A stretch of DNA of 35,082 nt from Acidimicrobiia bacterium (GTDB taxonomy: Bacteria > Actinomycetota > Acidimicrobiia > Acidimicrobiales > Bin134), in assembly GCA_022827405.1 (NCBI GenBank), contig JAJDTA010000017.1, positions 1-35,082 of the forward strand. The letters run 5' to 3'. The notes below the pieces were generated by a model. It did no database searches. It was not told where the DNA came from and was given only the letters and a program-made list of their open reading frames with translations. The translations under genes and the position numbers were made by a program. Positions 1 through 7,925 of the stretch are shown piece by piece. Position 1 is the stretch's first letter; every line of letters begins with the position of its first letter.

Positions 1-174
1 GTGGGCGACCACTCGGTGGAGCTAATGCACGACTGCGTGCAGATGCACGGCGGCATCGGCGTCACCTACGAGCACGACCTGCACCTGTATCTGCGGCGGG
101 CCACCGTGAACCGGGGGTTGTTCGGAACGCCGGGCGACTACCGGGTAGGTCTGTCGAAGATGATGGGGTACTAG
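1..174 (+). CDS. acyl-CoA dehydrogenase, C-terminal end (partial)
   Basis: The first 57 codons visible are the end of an acyl-CoA dehydrogenase; the gene begins before the window. The translation contains MHGGIGVTYEHDLHLYLRRA, which matches the C-terminal helical domain of this family, where the Q-x-HGGxG-T-E-H pattern contributes to FAD and substrate contacts. The reading frame ends with TAG at 172-174. A second acyl-CoA dehydrogenase follows 75 bases downstream on the same strand, so the two probably form one operon and may act as a pair, as seen in several actinobacterial steroid and fatty-acid degradation loci. The substrate cannot be judged from this fragment. The last 27 bases of the gene, including the stop codon, recur just before the next gene. 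Confidence 0.85.
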   Translation: MGDHSVELMHDCVQMHGGIGVTYEHDLHLYLRRATVNRGLFGTPGDYRVGLSKMMGY

Positions 175-241
175 TGTGCCAGCGCCTGCATCTGAGGATG
201 ACCGCGGCTGGTCGGGTCTGTCGAAGATGATGGGGTACTAG
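148..241. repeat. 27-bp exact direct repeat between the two dehydrogenase genes
   Basis: Copies lie at 148-174 and 215-241, 67 bases apart. Each begins GGTCTGTCGAAG and ends GGGGTACTAG, so both include the stop codon of the upstream gene in the same context. The second copy runs directly into the ribosome binding site (GGGGGAG) of the downstream acyl-CoA dehydrogenase. The 40 bases between copies are not themselves repeated. Confidence 0.85.
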
Positions 242-249
242 GGGGAGCC

Positions 250-1503
250 ATGGACGACTTCGTGTATGCCGAAACCGATCCCGCCGAGCTGGTCCGATAC
301 CGGGAGGAGGTGGAGACGTGGATGAACGAGAACATGCCCCGGCGCGATCCCGTCAATCCCTGGCACCCCACCCAAGACGATGACTTGAAGAGCAGCCGCA
401 ACCGCGAGCTCCAGCGGCGGCTGTTCGACGGGGGATATGCCGCAGTCTGCTACCCCAAGGAGTACGGGGGCCAGAGCCTGACCGCCGCCCACCAGAAGAT
501 CATCGACGACGTGAGCATGGACTTCGACATGCCCATCTTGTTCAGCGTGCCCACCCTGTCGATCTGCGGGCCGGTGATCTTAGAGTTCGGCACCGAGGAG
601 CAGAAGCAGCGCTACATCCCGGCGTGGATCAGGGGCGACGAGCTGTGGGTGCAGTTCATTTCCGAGCCCAGCGGGGGCTCCGACATGGCCGGCGCCCTGA
701 CCCGGGCCGACCGGGACGGCGACGAGTTCATCATCAACGGGTCCAAGATCTGGAGCACGTTCGCCCAGCGCTCCGACTACGCCCTCATGCTGGCCCGCAC
801 CAACTGGGAGGTGCCAAAGCACCGGGGGCTGACGATGTTCATCGTCCCCATCCACCATCCCGGCATAGAGATTCACCCCATCCAGATGGTGGACCGCACC
901 GAGGAGTTCTGCCAGGAGTTCTTCAACGACGTGGTTATCCCCGCCGAGAACGTGGTGGGCGAGGTGAACGACGGCTGGACGGTGGCTAGCCGCCTGCTGT
1001 TCCACGAGCGGGCCGCGGTGGGCAACGCCTCCCCCTACACCCAGGGCCGCCACCGAAACCGCACGGCCGACGGGGTGGAGGATTTGGCCGCCATCGCCCG
1101 AGACCACGGTGGCGCCGACATCGGTCGCCACCGCCAGCGGCTGGGGCACATGGAAGCGCTCAGCCGAGTGGAGGAACTGCTGTCGGCCCGGGTGGTGAAG
1201 GGCATCAAGGGCGGTTTCCTCCCCGCCCCCGCCGGATCGCTAGTGCGTCTGTTCCACGGGCTGTCCCGCACTGAGCGCCAGACGGTGGCCATGGAGATGC
1301 AGGGCGACCGCGCCCTGGTGTGGAACCAGGGCGAGGACACCGGTGCCTTTGGCACAGAGTATGTGCAGCGCCAACAGGCCTGCATCGGCGGCGGCACCAC
1401 CGAGATGGCCCGCAACATCATCAGCGAGCGCATCCTCGGCATGCCCCGCGAGCCCGCCGCCGACCGCGACCTCCCCTTCAACCAAGTCCCCCGCAGCGGC
1501 TAG
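250..1503 (+). CDS. acyl-CoA dehydrogenase family protein
   Basis: This 417-residue protein has the full acyl-CoA dehydrogenase fold, which oxidises acyl-CoA thioesters to the 2,3-enoyl form using FAD. An N-terminal helical domain (about residues 8-120, with YPKEYGG near 75) is followed by the beta domain with QFISEPSGGSDMAG near 137-150, the FAD-binding signature. The C-terminal helical domain ends with GGGTTEMARNIISERILGMPRE, typical of the family end. The ATG at 250 is preceded by GGGGGAG at an ideal distance. It follows another acyl-CoA dehydrogenase and probably shares its transcript. Members with this arrangement often work on bulky acyl chains such as sterol side chains, but that is inference. 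The middle region (about 260-330) is less typical, so the substrate remains unassigned. Confidence 0.9.
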   Translation: MDDFVYAETDPAELVRYREEVETWMNENMPRRDPVNPWHPTQDDDLKSSRNRELQRRLFDGGYAAVCYPKEYGGQSLTAAHQKIIDDVSMDFDMPILFSVPTLSICGPVILEFGTEEQKQRYIPAWIRGDELWVQFISEPSGGSDMAGALTRADRDGDEFIINGSKIWSTFAQRSDYALMLARTNWEVPKHRGLTMFIVPIHHPGIEIHPIQMVDRTEEFCQEFFNDVVIPAENVVGEVNDGWTVASRLLFHERAAVGNASPYTQGRHRNRTADGVEDLAAIARDHGGADIGRHRQRLGHMEALSRVEELLSARVVKGIKGGFLPAPAGSLVRLFHGLSRTERQTVAMEMQGDRALVWNQGEDTGAFGTEYVQRQQACIGGGTTEMARNIISERILGMPREPAADRDLPFNQVPRSG

Positions 1504-1526
1504 GCCGCCGGGGCCGAGCCTCTGCT

Positions 1527-2414
1527 CTACGACGCCAGGGGGCGGCCGAAGGGGAGGGATTCCTGCCAGGTGGCCAGGAAACCCTCGGCTCGGTAGGCGG
1601 CGGCGAGGAAGAGGCCGTCGGGGTGATTGGCGATCTCCTCTAGGGAAGCGGTGATCTTGGCCGCGGCGTCGGCGACGATGGCCTCGGGGGTGGGGTCGCC
1701 GGTGGGCCACCAGGCGAACAGTGATCCGGCGGTGGAGATGAAATCGGGGACCACGGTGGTGCCGGCTCGGCCGAGAATGGCCAGGGCCCGGGCGGTCACC
1801 GGAATGGGGCCGTAGGGGACCAGGGTGCCCACTTGGAGCTGTTCGGCCACGGTGTGATTGACGGCACCCATCTTGGAGCCGGCGAACAGCACGTCGGCTT
1901 GGCCGTTCATTTCCACCATCGTGGCGCCCCGATCCTCAATGGCAGCTTTCAGGGCGTCGCAGATCGGTCCCGAGCCTTCGATGGCCACGGTGCGGCCGTC
2001 CAATCCGCCGCTGGCCTGATCGGCGGCGGCCACCACTCCAGAGACGGTGGCTTGATCGGCCACATCGCCCACCGCCGCCCGGGGGTCAGCCTCGGCTAAC
2101 GACTCCAGCACAGCGCGAGGCACCCGGGTGCCCGGCTCGGGGAGAAAGCGGCCCGAACCCACCATGGGGGCGATCTCGGCGGTGAACTTGGCCACCGCGT
2201 CGGCCCGGTCATCGTCCACCGCGTTGATCCCCGCCGAGGCCCCGCTGCGGCGCATCTCGAAGGTGGCGAAGGCATAGGTCATCGACCGGGCCAGGTCGCT
2301 GGCCCCGCCGGGCAGGATCTTTCGGGCCGAACGGACGATGCCCACCGACTCGGGCGCGTCGGCCAGATCGAAGACGATGAAAGCGTCGACCGTTTCGAGT
2401 TTCTCAGTGGGCAT
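1527..2414 (-). CDS. Glu/Leu/Phe/Val dehydrogenase-like protein, divergent
   Basis: A 295-residue protein whose second half resembles the NAD-binding domain of amino-acid dehydrogenases: VAIEGSGPICDAL (dinucleotide loop) near 150, ADVLFAGSKMGAVN near 180 and VVPDFISTAGSLFAWW near 230, comparable to the conserved VPDFLANAGG block of that family. The N-terminal half keeps LARSMTYAFA but the glycine- and lysine-rich substrate motif (GGGKGG in active enzymes) is replaced by SGASAGINA, so I do not see the usual catalytic lysine. It may be a reassigned or inactive relative. I chose the ATG at 2414, which overlaps the xseB stop as TAATG; a longer frame upstream would run through xseB. It is translationally coupled to xseB as the last gene of that operon. 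Confidence 0.65.
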   Translation of the reverse strand: MPTEKLETVDAFIVFDLADAPESVGIVRSARKILPGGASDLARSMTYAFATFEMRRSGASAGINAVDDDRADAVAKFTAEIAPMVGSGRFLPEPGTRVPRAVLESLAEADPRAAVGDVADQATVSGVVAAADQASGGLDGRTVAIEGSGPICDALKAAIEDRGATMVEMNGQADVLFAGSKMGAVNHTVAEQLQVGTLVPYGPIPVTARALAILGRAGTTVVPDFISTAGSLFAWWPTGDPTPEAIVADAAAKITASLEEIANHPDGLFLAAAYRAEGFLATWQESLPFGRPLAS

Positions 2415-2635
2415 TACTCGGACGACTCGCCCTCTTCGCTGTCCATACCGGCCACGATCTCCTTCACCCGCACATCGGCGTCGTTGATCCGCCCCCGGCA
2501 TACCCGGATTAGCTCGGCGGCCCGCTCGACCTTCACCGCCAGCACGTCGATGTCGATGTCCTCAGCCTCCAGCTCGCCCAAGATCTGCTGAAGTTCGCTC
2601 AGGGCGTCGGCGTAGCCGATCTCTTGTGTGCTCAT
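2414..2635 (-). CDS. xseB: exodeoxyribonuclease VII small subunit
   Basis: This 73-residue protein is the small subunit of exonuclease VII, which with XseA degrades single-stranded DNA from both ends in the cytoplasm. Its length is normal for the family. The sequence begins with YADALSELQQILGELE and continues with a predicted second helix containing KVERAAELI, the helical hairpin that coats the large subunit. The C-terminus is acidic. It starts with ATG 13 bases after the xseA stop and its own stop overlaps the next start (TAATG), so the three genes are co-translated. A purine-rich GAGAACGAGAAG stretch just upstream may serve as the ribosome binding site. Confidence 0.93.
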   Translation of the reverse strand: MSTQEIGYADALSELQQILGELEAEDIDIDVLAVKVERAAELIRVCRGRINDADVRVKEIVAGMDSEEGESSE

Positions 2636-2648
2636 CTTCTCGTTCTCC

Positions 2649-4061
2649 TCATTGCTGCTCAGAAACGGTGCTATGCAGTTCGCCCTCGGCCACGGTGGTT
2701 ACCAGCTCATCACCCGCGGCCAACGCCGCCGGGTAGCGCACAACTTTGCCGCTGTGGCGGGTGATCGACCAACCACGGGCCAAGATTTTCCGAGGATCGA
2801 GCAGGCGCACCCGGCTTTCCAGGTTGGCCAACTCCTTGGCCGCGGCTCTCGGTGTCCGCAGAGCCTGGCCAGCCACTCCCGACTTCTTCTGCTCCAACGT
2901 GCGCCGCCCGTAGACAATGGCCGCGGCGACCCGGTGGCGCATAGTTCCCGCGCAGTCGTCCACTTTGCGGGTTTCGCTTCGGGTCCGGGTCTCGGCCAGG
3001 TCGCGGACCCGCCCCGCCCGGCCTTCCAACCGGCTGCTGGCGCGATGCAGATGGCCCTCGGCGGCTCGGGCGGTGGTCTGGCTCACCGTCGTCAGTCGCC
3101 GGTCGGCATTGTCGGCGAGCCTCTGGGACCACTCGGCAATTGCCTCCCAGGCCAACTCGGTAGCCTCCAAATGGGCCCGGGCGGCGCCCACGATGAACAC
3201 CGCAGCCGCCGTAGGCGTCTTCTGGGCCTCGTGGGCCACCTCGTCGATGATGGTTCGGTCGATCTCATGGCCCACTCCGGTCACCACCGGCACGGGAGCG
3301 TCGGCAACGGCTCGGGCCACCACCTCGCTGTCGAAGGCCACCAGATCGGTTCGGGCCCCGCCCCCTCTCACCACCGCGATCACATCCACCCCGGCCCGGC
3401 CCACCGCCCTGATGGCCGAAGCGATGAGCGGGGGAGCGTCCACCCCCTGTACCGGGGTATCGGCCAGCACCACCTCCCATGCCAAGCCGCTGCTCTCCAG
3501 CTCATTGTGGAAGTCGTGGTGGGCGGCGCTCCCCTGGGAGGTGACCAGCCCGATGCGCAGCGGGGCGATTGGGAAGGGCACGGCCTGGTTCTTGGCCAAC
3601 AGGCCCTCGTCGCGCAGCTTCTCCAATAGCCGCAGCCGCTCGGCTTCCAGTTCGCCCAGCGTGAAGTTGGGGTCGATGCCCGACATGTAGATCTGGAGCC
3701 GGCCCCCCGGGGGCCAGAAGTCCAGCTTGCCCTGGATGCGGATCTTCATCCCGTCTTCCATGGCCATCCCGCCGTGGCGGCGCAGCGTCTCCTCCACCCG
3801 CTCGCGGTTGAACCGGAACAGTGCCACCGACACTGATGCCTCAGACTGCTTGCCGGTTCCGTTTGCGGGGTCGGGCTCGACCAAGTCGAAGTACATGTGC
3901 CCGCTGCGGGCCCGGCTCAGGTTGCGGATCTCGCCCTCCACCCACAGCTCATCGCCGAAGGCGTCGCCCAGCACCTGCTTGATCCGCTCGGCCAACTCGG
4001 CGACGGTGAACGTGGCCGGTCCGGCAACGGCGCCCGGATCAGCGGAGTCGAACAAGCTCAT
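2649..4061 (-). CDS. xseA: exodeoxyribonuclease VII large subunit
   Basis: This 470-residue protein is the catalytic subunit of exonuclease VII. An N-terminal OB-fold that binds nucleic acid spans about 15-120 (FTVAELAERIKQVL, then LWVEGEIRNLSRARSGHMYF). The catalytic core follows, with RIGLVTSQGSAAHHDF near 170, VIAVVRGGGARTDLVAFD near 235 and TGVGHEIDRTIIDEVAH near 265, all family hallmarks. The C-terminal half is long-helical and rich in Arg, Ala and Glu, as expected for the region that receives XseB, and ends with the conserved ILARGWSIT segment. The ATG overlaps the stop of the ABC exporter as ATGA, and xseB follows by 13 bases. Coupling to an exporter gene is not an obligatory arrangement. 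Confidence 0.95.
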   Translation of the reverse strand: MSLFDSADPGAVAGPATFTVAELAERIKQVLGDAFGDELWVEGEIRNLSRARSGHMYFDLVEPDPANGTGKQSEASVSVALFRFNRERVEETLRRHGGMAMEDGMKIRIQGKLDFWPPGGRLQIYMSGIDPNFTLGELEAERLRLLEKLRDEGLLAKNQAVPFPIAPLRIGLVTSQGSAAHHDFHNELESSGLAWEVVLADTPVQGVDAPPLIASAIRAVGRAGVDVIAVVRGGGARTDLVAFDSEVVARAVADAPVPVVTGVGHEIDRTIIDEVAHEAQKTPTAAAVFIVGAARAHLEATELAWEAIAEWSQRLADNADRRLTTVSQTTARAAEGHLHRASSRLEGRAGRVRDLAETRTRSETRKVDDCAGTMRHRVAAAIVYGRRTLEQKKSGVAGQALRTPRAAAKELANLESRVRLLDPRKILARGWSITRHSGKVVRYPAALAAGDELVTTVAEGELHSTVSEQQ

Positions 4062-5932
4062 ACTGCGCTATCCGCGGGAGACCGCTGCTCGTTGCGCACC
4101 AGCGTGCGGTACAACTCGGCGTACAGCCCTCCGGCGGCCAGCAGGTCTTCGTGGCGGCCCGACTCCACCAGCTCGCCCCGGTCGAGCACCAAAATCAGAT
4201 CGGCGTTGGTGACGGTGGACAGCCGATGGGCGATCACCACCGCGGTCCGCCCCTCCAGCGCGATGCCCAAGGCCTGCTGAACCAGCGCCTCGTTCTCGCT
4301 GTCGAGGTGGCTGGTGGCCTCGTCCAGCACCACGATGGCCGGGTCTTTGAGCAGCACTCGGGCTATGGCCAGCCGCTGCTTCTCACCGCCCGACAGCCGG
4401 TAGCCCCGCTCGCCCACCACGGTGTTGTAGCCCTCGGGCAGCGAGGCGATGAGGTTGTGGATGTGGGCTGAGCGGCAGGCGGCCTCCATTTCCGCCACGG
4501 TGGCGTCGGGCCTCACATAGCGCAGGTTGTCGGCCACAGTTTCGTGGAACAGGTGGGGATCCTGGGGCACCACCCCCATGGACGCCCGCAGCGATTCCTG
4601 GGCCACATCCCGCACGTCGGTGCCGTCGATCAGCACCGCCCCGGTATCCACGTCGTAGAGCCGGATCAACAGCGCGGCCAGGGTGGTCTTGCCCGCGCCC
4701 GACGGCCCCACCAGCGCCACCAGTTGTCCCGGCTCGATCACCGCCGACACGTGGTGCAGCACCGGCTGGCCGGTGGCCTCCGGGGCGGCGGTGTCGGTTT
4801 GCAGCGAGGCCAGCCGGTCGTCGCTGGGCGGATAGGTGAAGGTCACATCGGCCAGCTCGATTCGCCCCTTGGGCCGTTGCAGCCTGACCGCGTCGGGCCG
4901 GTCGGCGATTGGATTGGGGGTGTCCAGAACCTCGAACACCCGCTCGAACGACACCAGAGCGGTCATCACGTCTACCCGGGCATTGGTCAAGCTGGTGAGC
5001 GGGGTGTAGATCCGTACCACCATCAGCCCCATGGCGGCCAGGGTTCCCACGGTGATCGCCCCGGAGATCACCAACTGGCCTCCCACCCAGTACAGCATGG
5101 CGGCCCCCACCGCCCCCACCAGGCTCAGGGCGATGAAGAATGTGCGCCCGTACATGGCGCTGCGCACCCCGATATCGCGCACTCGCCCGGCAGTGGCGCC
5201 AAAGCCGTCGCGCTCTTGGTTGTGGCGCCCGAACAGCTTCACCAATAGCGCCCCCGACACGTTGAGCTTCTCGGTCATCACCGTGTTCATGGAGGCGTTG
5301 TGCTCCATCGACTCTCGGGTGAGGGCCTGGAGCTTCCGGCCCACCCGCTTGGTGGGCAGGATGAACACCGGCAACAGGGCCAGGGCCATCAGCGTGAGCC
5401 GCCACTCCAGCAAGAACATGGCCACCAGCGTGGTGGCCAAAACGATGGTGTTGGACACCACCGACCCCAGCGTGCCGGTGAACGCTCGTTGGGCCCCGAT
5501 CACGTCGTTGTTCATGCGGCTGATGAGAGATCCAGTTTGCACCCGGGTGAAGAACGCCATCGGCATCCGCTGCACGTGGTCGTACAGTCCCACCCGCAAG
5601 TCGTAGATCAAACCCTCGCCGATGCGGGCCGACCAGTAACGCTCAATAAACGACAGTGCCGCCTCCCCGAAGGCGGCCAACACGATGATGCCGGCCAGCA
5701 GGTGTACCTGGCCCCGGTCGCTATTGGCGATGGCGTCGTCGATGATCTGGCGGAACAAAAGCGGCGGCACCAGCGACAGCAGCGCCCCCAGCAGCAGCAC
5801 CACCACGAAACCGATGAGCATGCCCCGGTAGGGGCGCGCAAACCCCGCCACCCGGCGAATCGTCTGCCCGGCTATCTGCTTGCCCTTTACCCCGGTGGGA
5901 TCGTGGCCGATGGCGCCGTGGGCGCCGCCCAT
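4058..5932 (-). CDS. ABC exporter, fused membrane and ATPase domains (MsbA/multidrug type)
   Basis: A 624-residue half-transporter that would act as a dimer in the cytoplasmic membrane. The transmembrane domain occupies about residues 20-320, with hydrophobic segments such as LIGFVVVLLLGALLSLVPPLLF, and includes FFTRVQTGSLISRMNND, a coupling-region pattern of the type I exporter family. The nucleotide-binding domain follows with Walker A VGPSGAGKTT, Q-loop VVPQDPHLF, signature LSGGEKQR, Walker B IVVLDEATSHLD and the H-loop in VVIAHRLSTV. The frame is open far upstream but overlaps the opposite-strand CopC gene, so a start near ATG 5932 is preferred; a GTG at 5950 with GGCGGGG upstream is an alternative. 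It heads the xseA-xseB operon through an ATGA overlap. The exported substrate is unknown. Confidence 0.9.
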   Translation of the reverse strand: MGGAHGAIGHDPTGVKGKQIAGQTIRRVAGFARPYRGMLIGFVVVLLLGALLSLVPPLLFRQIIDDAIANSDRGQVHLLAGIIVLAAFGEAALSFIERYWSARIGEGLIYDLRVGLYDHVQRMPMAFFTRVQTGSLISRMNNDVIGAQRAFTGTLGSVVSNTIVLATTLVAMFLLEWRLTLMALALLPVFILPTKRVGRKLQALTRESMEHNASMNTVMTEKLNVSGALLVKLFGRHNQERDGFGATAGRVRDIGVRSAMYGRTFFIALSLVGAVGAAMLYWVGGQLVISGAITVGTLAAMGLMVVRIYTPLTSLTNARVDVMTALVSFERVFEVLDTPNPIADRPDAVRLQRPKGRIELADVTFTYPPSDDRLASLQTDTAAPEATGQPVLHHVSAVIEPGQLVALVGPSGAGKTTLAALLIRLYDVDTGAVLIDGTDVRDVAQESLRASMGVVPQDPHLFHETVADNLRYVRPDATVAEMEAACRSAHIHNLIASLPEGYNTVVGERGYRLSGGEKQRLAIARVLLKDPAIVVLDEATSHLDSENEALVQQALGIALEGRTAVVIAHRLSTVTNADLILVLDRGELVESGRHEDLLAAGGLYAELYRTLVRNEQRSPADSAV

Positions 5933-6013
5933 CGCATGCACAAACTGCACGATACGCCCCGCCAGTGACAGTCGGCTGTTCGTAGGGGGCTCGGCGGCAA
6001 ATAGTGTGGCGTC

Positions 6014-6622
6014 ATGAGGGCTCGGACCCGCAAGAGGGCTCAGAGGGCAGTGGCGCTGGTGGTGGCGATCGCCATCGTGCTGGCCCTTTTGTTCTCGCTG
6101 CTGGTGGTGTTCAGCGACACCGCCGCCGCCCATGCGGAGATGCGCCGGTCGGCCCCGAACCCGGGCCAAACGGTGGGCGGAATGGTCGACCGTGTGGAGA
6201 TGGAGTTCCGAGAGCCCATACGGCCCCACCAGTCCAACGGAGTGGCGCTGCAATACCCCGACGGCACCCGCGCTCTGACGAGGATTGAGGTGAACGGCCA
6301 TCTGGTGCGGGGCCGCTTCAACACGCTCACTGAGCCCGGCACATACAAGGTGATCTGGGAGCTGCTGGACGACTCCGATGGCGATTGGGCCACCGAGGAG
6401 TTCGAGTTCACCTACGACCCGGCTGCCGCCCCGCCCGAGTGGTTGCCCCCGTCGGCCGCCGAGGGATCAGGCGGCGATGGCGGCATCGGCGCCAGCACCA
6501 TCGCGCTGATAGTGATCATCCCGGTGGCCGTGGTGCTGGCCGTGTGGCTCTTCTGGCCCCGCCGCCGCGGGGCAGACCGGGCCCAGCAGCGGAGGAAGTC
6601 CCGCGCCAAGAAGCGCCGCTAG
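6014..6622 (+). CDS. CopC-domain membrane-anchored protein
   Basis: A 202-residue extracytoplasmic protein. An Arg/Lys-rich N-terminus is followed by a hydrophobic segment (about 14-35) ending at AHAEMRRSAPNPG, the typical first strand of the CopC/YobA copper-resistance fold, where the mature N-terminal histidine can bind copper. The domain continues through VEMEFREPI and GTYKVIWELLDDSDGDW to about residue 135. A Pro/Gly-rich linker leads to a C-terminal transmembrane helix (IALIVIIPVAVVLAVWLFW) and a basic tail, so the domain is anchored outside the cell. Actinobacterial proteins of this shape are usually annotated as copper resistance protein CopC; copper binding here is inferred. The start at 6014 has no strong ribosome binding site. 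Its end abuts tadA convergently. Confidence 0.82.
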   Translation: MRARTRKRAQRAVALVVAIAIVLALLFSLLVVFSDTAAAHAEMRRSAPNPGQTVGGMVDRVEMEFREPIRPHQSNGVALQYPDGTRALTRIEVNGHLVRGRFNTLTEPGTYKVIWELLDDSDGDWATEEFEFTYDPAAAPPEWLPPSAAEGSGGDGGIGASTIALIVIIPVAVVLAVWLFWPRRRGADRAQQRRKSRAKKRR

Positions 6623-6634
6623 CTCAGCGGCGCT
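6612..6634. terminator. hairpin shared by the ends of two convergent genes
   Basis: AGCGCCGCT at 6612-6620 and AGCGGCGCT at 6626-6634 form a perfect 9-bp GC-rich stem with a 5-base loop. The loop and stem hold the stop codons of both the CopC-type gene (plus) and tadA (minus), which are separated by one base. There is no T-tract on either side, so if it terminates transcription it is a bidirectional, non-canonical terminator. Confidence 0.6.
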
Positions 6635-7073
6635 CCGCGAAGAAGTCTCTGAGCAGGGCGGCGGACTCGTCTCGGCCGACGCCGGCCACCACGTCGAAGC
6701 TGTGGTTGAGCCGGGGGTCGGCCCCCAGGTTGTAGAGGGTTCCGCAGGCCCCGGCCTTGGGGTCCTCGGCGGCGAACACCACCCGGGCCACCCGGGCCAT
6801 TAGCGCCGCGCCGGCGCACATCGGACACGGCTCCAGCGTGGTGGCCAGCACCGCCCCGTCGAGGCGGGATGTGCCCTGAGCCGCGGCCGCATCCCGCAGG
6901 GCCAGGATCTCAGCGTGGGCAGTGGGGTCGTTGGTGCTCAACCGCTCGTTGTGTCGGGCGGCCAGCACTTCACCGTCGATGGCCACCGCCGCGCCGATGG
7001 GCACCTCGCCGAGCTCAGCGGCCCGGCGGGCCTCGGCCATGGCCAGCTCCATGAGCGCGCCGTCATCGATCAC
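6624..7073 (-). CDS. tadA: tRNA adenosine(34) deaminase
   Basis: A 149-residue zinc deaminase that converts adenosine to inosine at the wobble position of tRNA-Arg(ACG). The zinc and catalytic motifs are intact: TAHAEILALRDAA (His ligand and proton-shuttling Glu) near residue 52 and LEPCPMCAGAAL (two Cys ligands) near 82. PKAGACGTLYNL and the LNHSFDVVAGV segment are also characteristic of TadA rather than cytidine deaminase. The reading frame opens with GTG at 7073; an ATG at 7052 would give a slightly shorter protein and no clear ribosome binding site decides between them. The gene ends inside a hairpin shared with the convergent CopC-type gene. tRNA-Ser lies just upstream on the other strand. 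Confidence 0.93.
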   Translation of the reverse strand: MIDDGALMELAMAEARRAAELGEVPIGAAVAIDGEVLAARHNERLSTNDPTAHAEILALRDAAAAQGTSRLDGAVLATTLEPCPMCAGAALMARVARVVFAAEDPKAGACGTLYNLGADPRLNHSFDVVAGVGRDESAALLRDFFAERR

Positions 7074-7127
7074 AAGGTCAGGTTATGGGCTGGGAGGCCG
7101 CCCACACCGCTCACTATCCTGAAGGGC

Positions 7128-7217
7128 GGAAGGTTGCCAGAGCGGACGAATGGGGCGGCCTCGAAAGCCGTTGTGGCCTCCGGGTCACCATGGGTTCGAA
7201 TCCCATACCTTCCGCCA
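7128..7217 (+). tRNA. tRNA-Ser (anticodon CGA)
   Basis: The acceptor arms GGAAGGT (7128-7134) and ACCTTCC (7207-7213) pair perfectly, followed by discriminator G and an encoded CCA (7215-7217). The anticodon stem GCGGC/GCCGT encloses the loop CTCGAAA, placing anticodon CGA at 7162-7164, which reads UCG serine codons. A long variable arm (GTGGCC TCCG GGTCAC) and the T-loop GGTTCGAATCC confirm a class II tRNA. It marks the boundary between housekeeping-like genes and the catabolic block. Confidence 0.97.
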
Positions 7218-7310
7218 ATAGAGTTCCCCGATTGGCCAGGAACCTCGAGGACTAATCCCAGCACTTCGCGGATTTGCCTGAGCCTCTTCAATTCCAGGTA
7301 GTCGGACCAA

Positions 7311-7330
7311 CACATTCATCCACATTCATC
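7311..7330 (+). repeat. tandem 10-bp repeat in the cupin gene leader
   Basis: CACATTCATC occurs twice head to tail at 7311-7320 and 7321-7330, directly before the ribosome binding site (AGAGAGG) of the cupin gene. The rest of the tRNA-to-cupin gap (7218-7310) shows no clear feature to me. Confidence 0.6.
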
Positions 7331-7347
7331 CCAAGAGAGGCAGTTTC

Positions 7348-7890
7348 ATGAGCTTTACCGGACCTGTTCGCCGAATCATCACTGGCCACGACGACGGCGG
7401 CACTGCGATTATCGTCGCCGACGGCCCTACAAGCCGGATCTTTGACGCGCTTGGCGAGGAGGGCTTGGTTTTCCAGGAGATTTGGCACACCACCGAGACG
7501 CCTGCGTTGATCGACCGCGACCGACGCGAGGCCGAAGAGCCCGGACTGGTGCTCGCGCCGCCGACAAACGGGGTCCGCATTCGGGTGTTGGACATTCCGC
7601 CCGAAGCCGAGGGGGCGGACATGGACGCCGTGTTCGAGAACATCGGCGCGACCGATGCCAAGCTCGAATCCGACCGCCACCGGTCCTTCCACCGCACCGA
7701 GACCATCGATTTCGGAATCGTATTATCCGGCGAGGTCGTGCTGTTGATGGACGAGGGCGAGGCGACCGTCTACCCAGGCGACATCGTCGTACAACGCGGC
7801 ACCAACCACGGCTGGATGAACAGAACCGAACAACCGTGCCGAGTCGCCTTCATTCTGATAGACGGCCTATACACCGATGGGCTCGGCTAG
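7348..7890 (+). CDS. cupin-domain protein
   Basis: A 180-residue protein with one C-terminal cupin barrel. About residues 105-170 show the two cupin motifs in relaxed form: HRTETIDFGIVLSGEVVLLMDEGE (motif 1, with His, Glu and Gly positions) and VYPGDIVVQRGTNHGWMN (motif 2, with His). Histidines and the glutamate could bind a metal. The N-terminal 80 residues resemble the N-terminal part of other small cupin proteins found in aromatic catabolic clusters (TSRIFDALGEEGLVFQEIWHT). The ATG at 7348 follows AAGAGAGG. It is convergent to an FAH-family gene. The enzyme activity, if any, is unknown. A mutilated relative of this gene, conserving the GADMxAVFENIGATDAK core, lies near 22.9 kb. Confidence 0.8.
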   Translation: MSFTGPVRRIITGHDDGGTAIIVADGPTSRIFDALGEEGLVFQEIWHTTETPALIDRDRREAEEPGLVLAPPTNGVRIRVLDIPPEAEGADMDAVFENIGATDAKLESDRHRSFHRTETIDFGIVLSGEVVLLMDEGEATVYPGDIVVQRGTNHGWMNRTEQPCRVAFILIDGLYTDGLG

Positions 7891-7925
7891 CTCAGGGTGC
7901 GGCACTCCCGAGGCACACTGCATCG

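Noticed and set aside
5933-6301. N-terminal extension of the ABC exporter frame
   Set aside because: It overlaps the opposite-strand CopC-type gene and its His/Arg-rich residues are unlike exporter N-termini, whereas the fold begins after the ATG at 5932.
7070-7315. Minus-strand frame of 81 codons with a GRYGIRTHGDPEAT segment
   Set aside because: It is the reverse reading of tRNA-Ser; this peptide is a well-known spurious product of annotating across serine tRNA genes.
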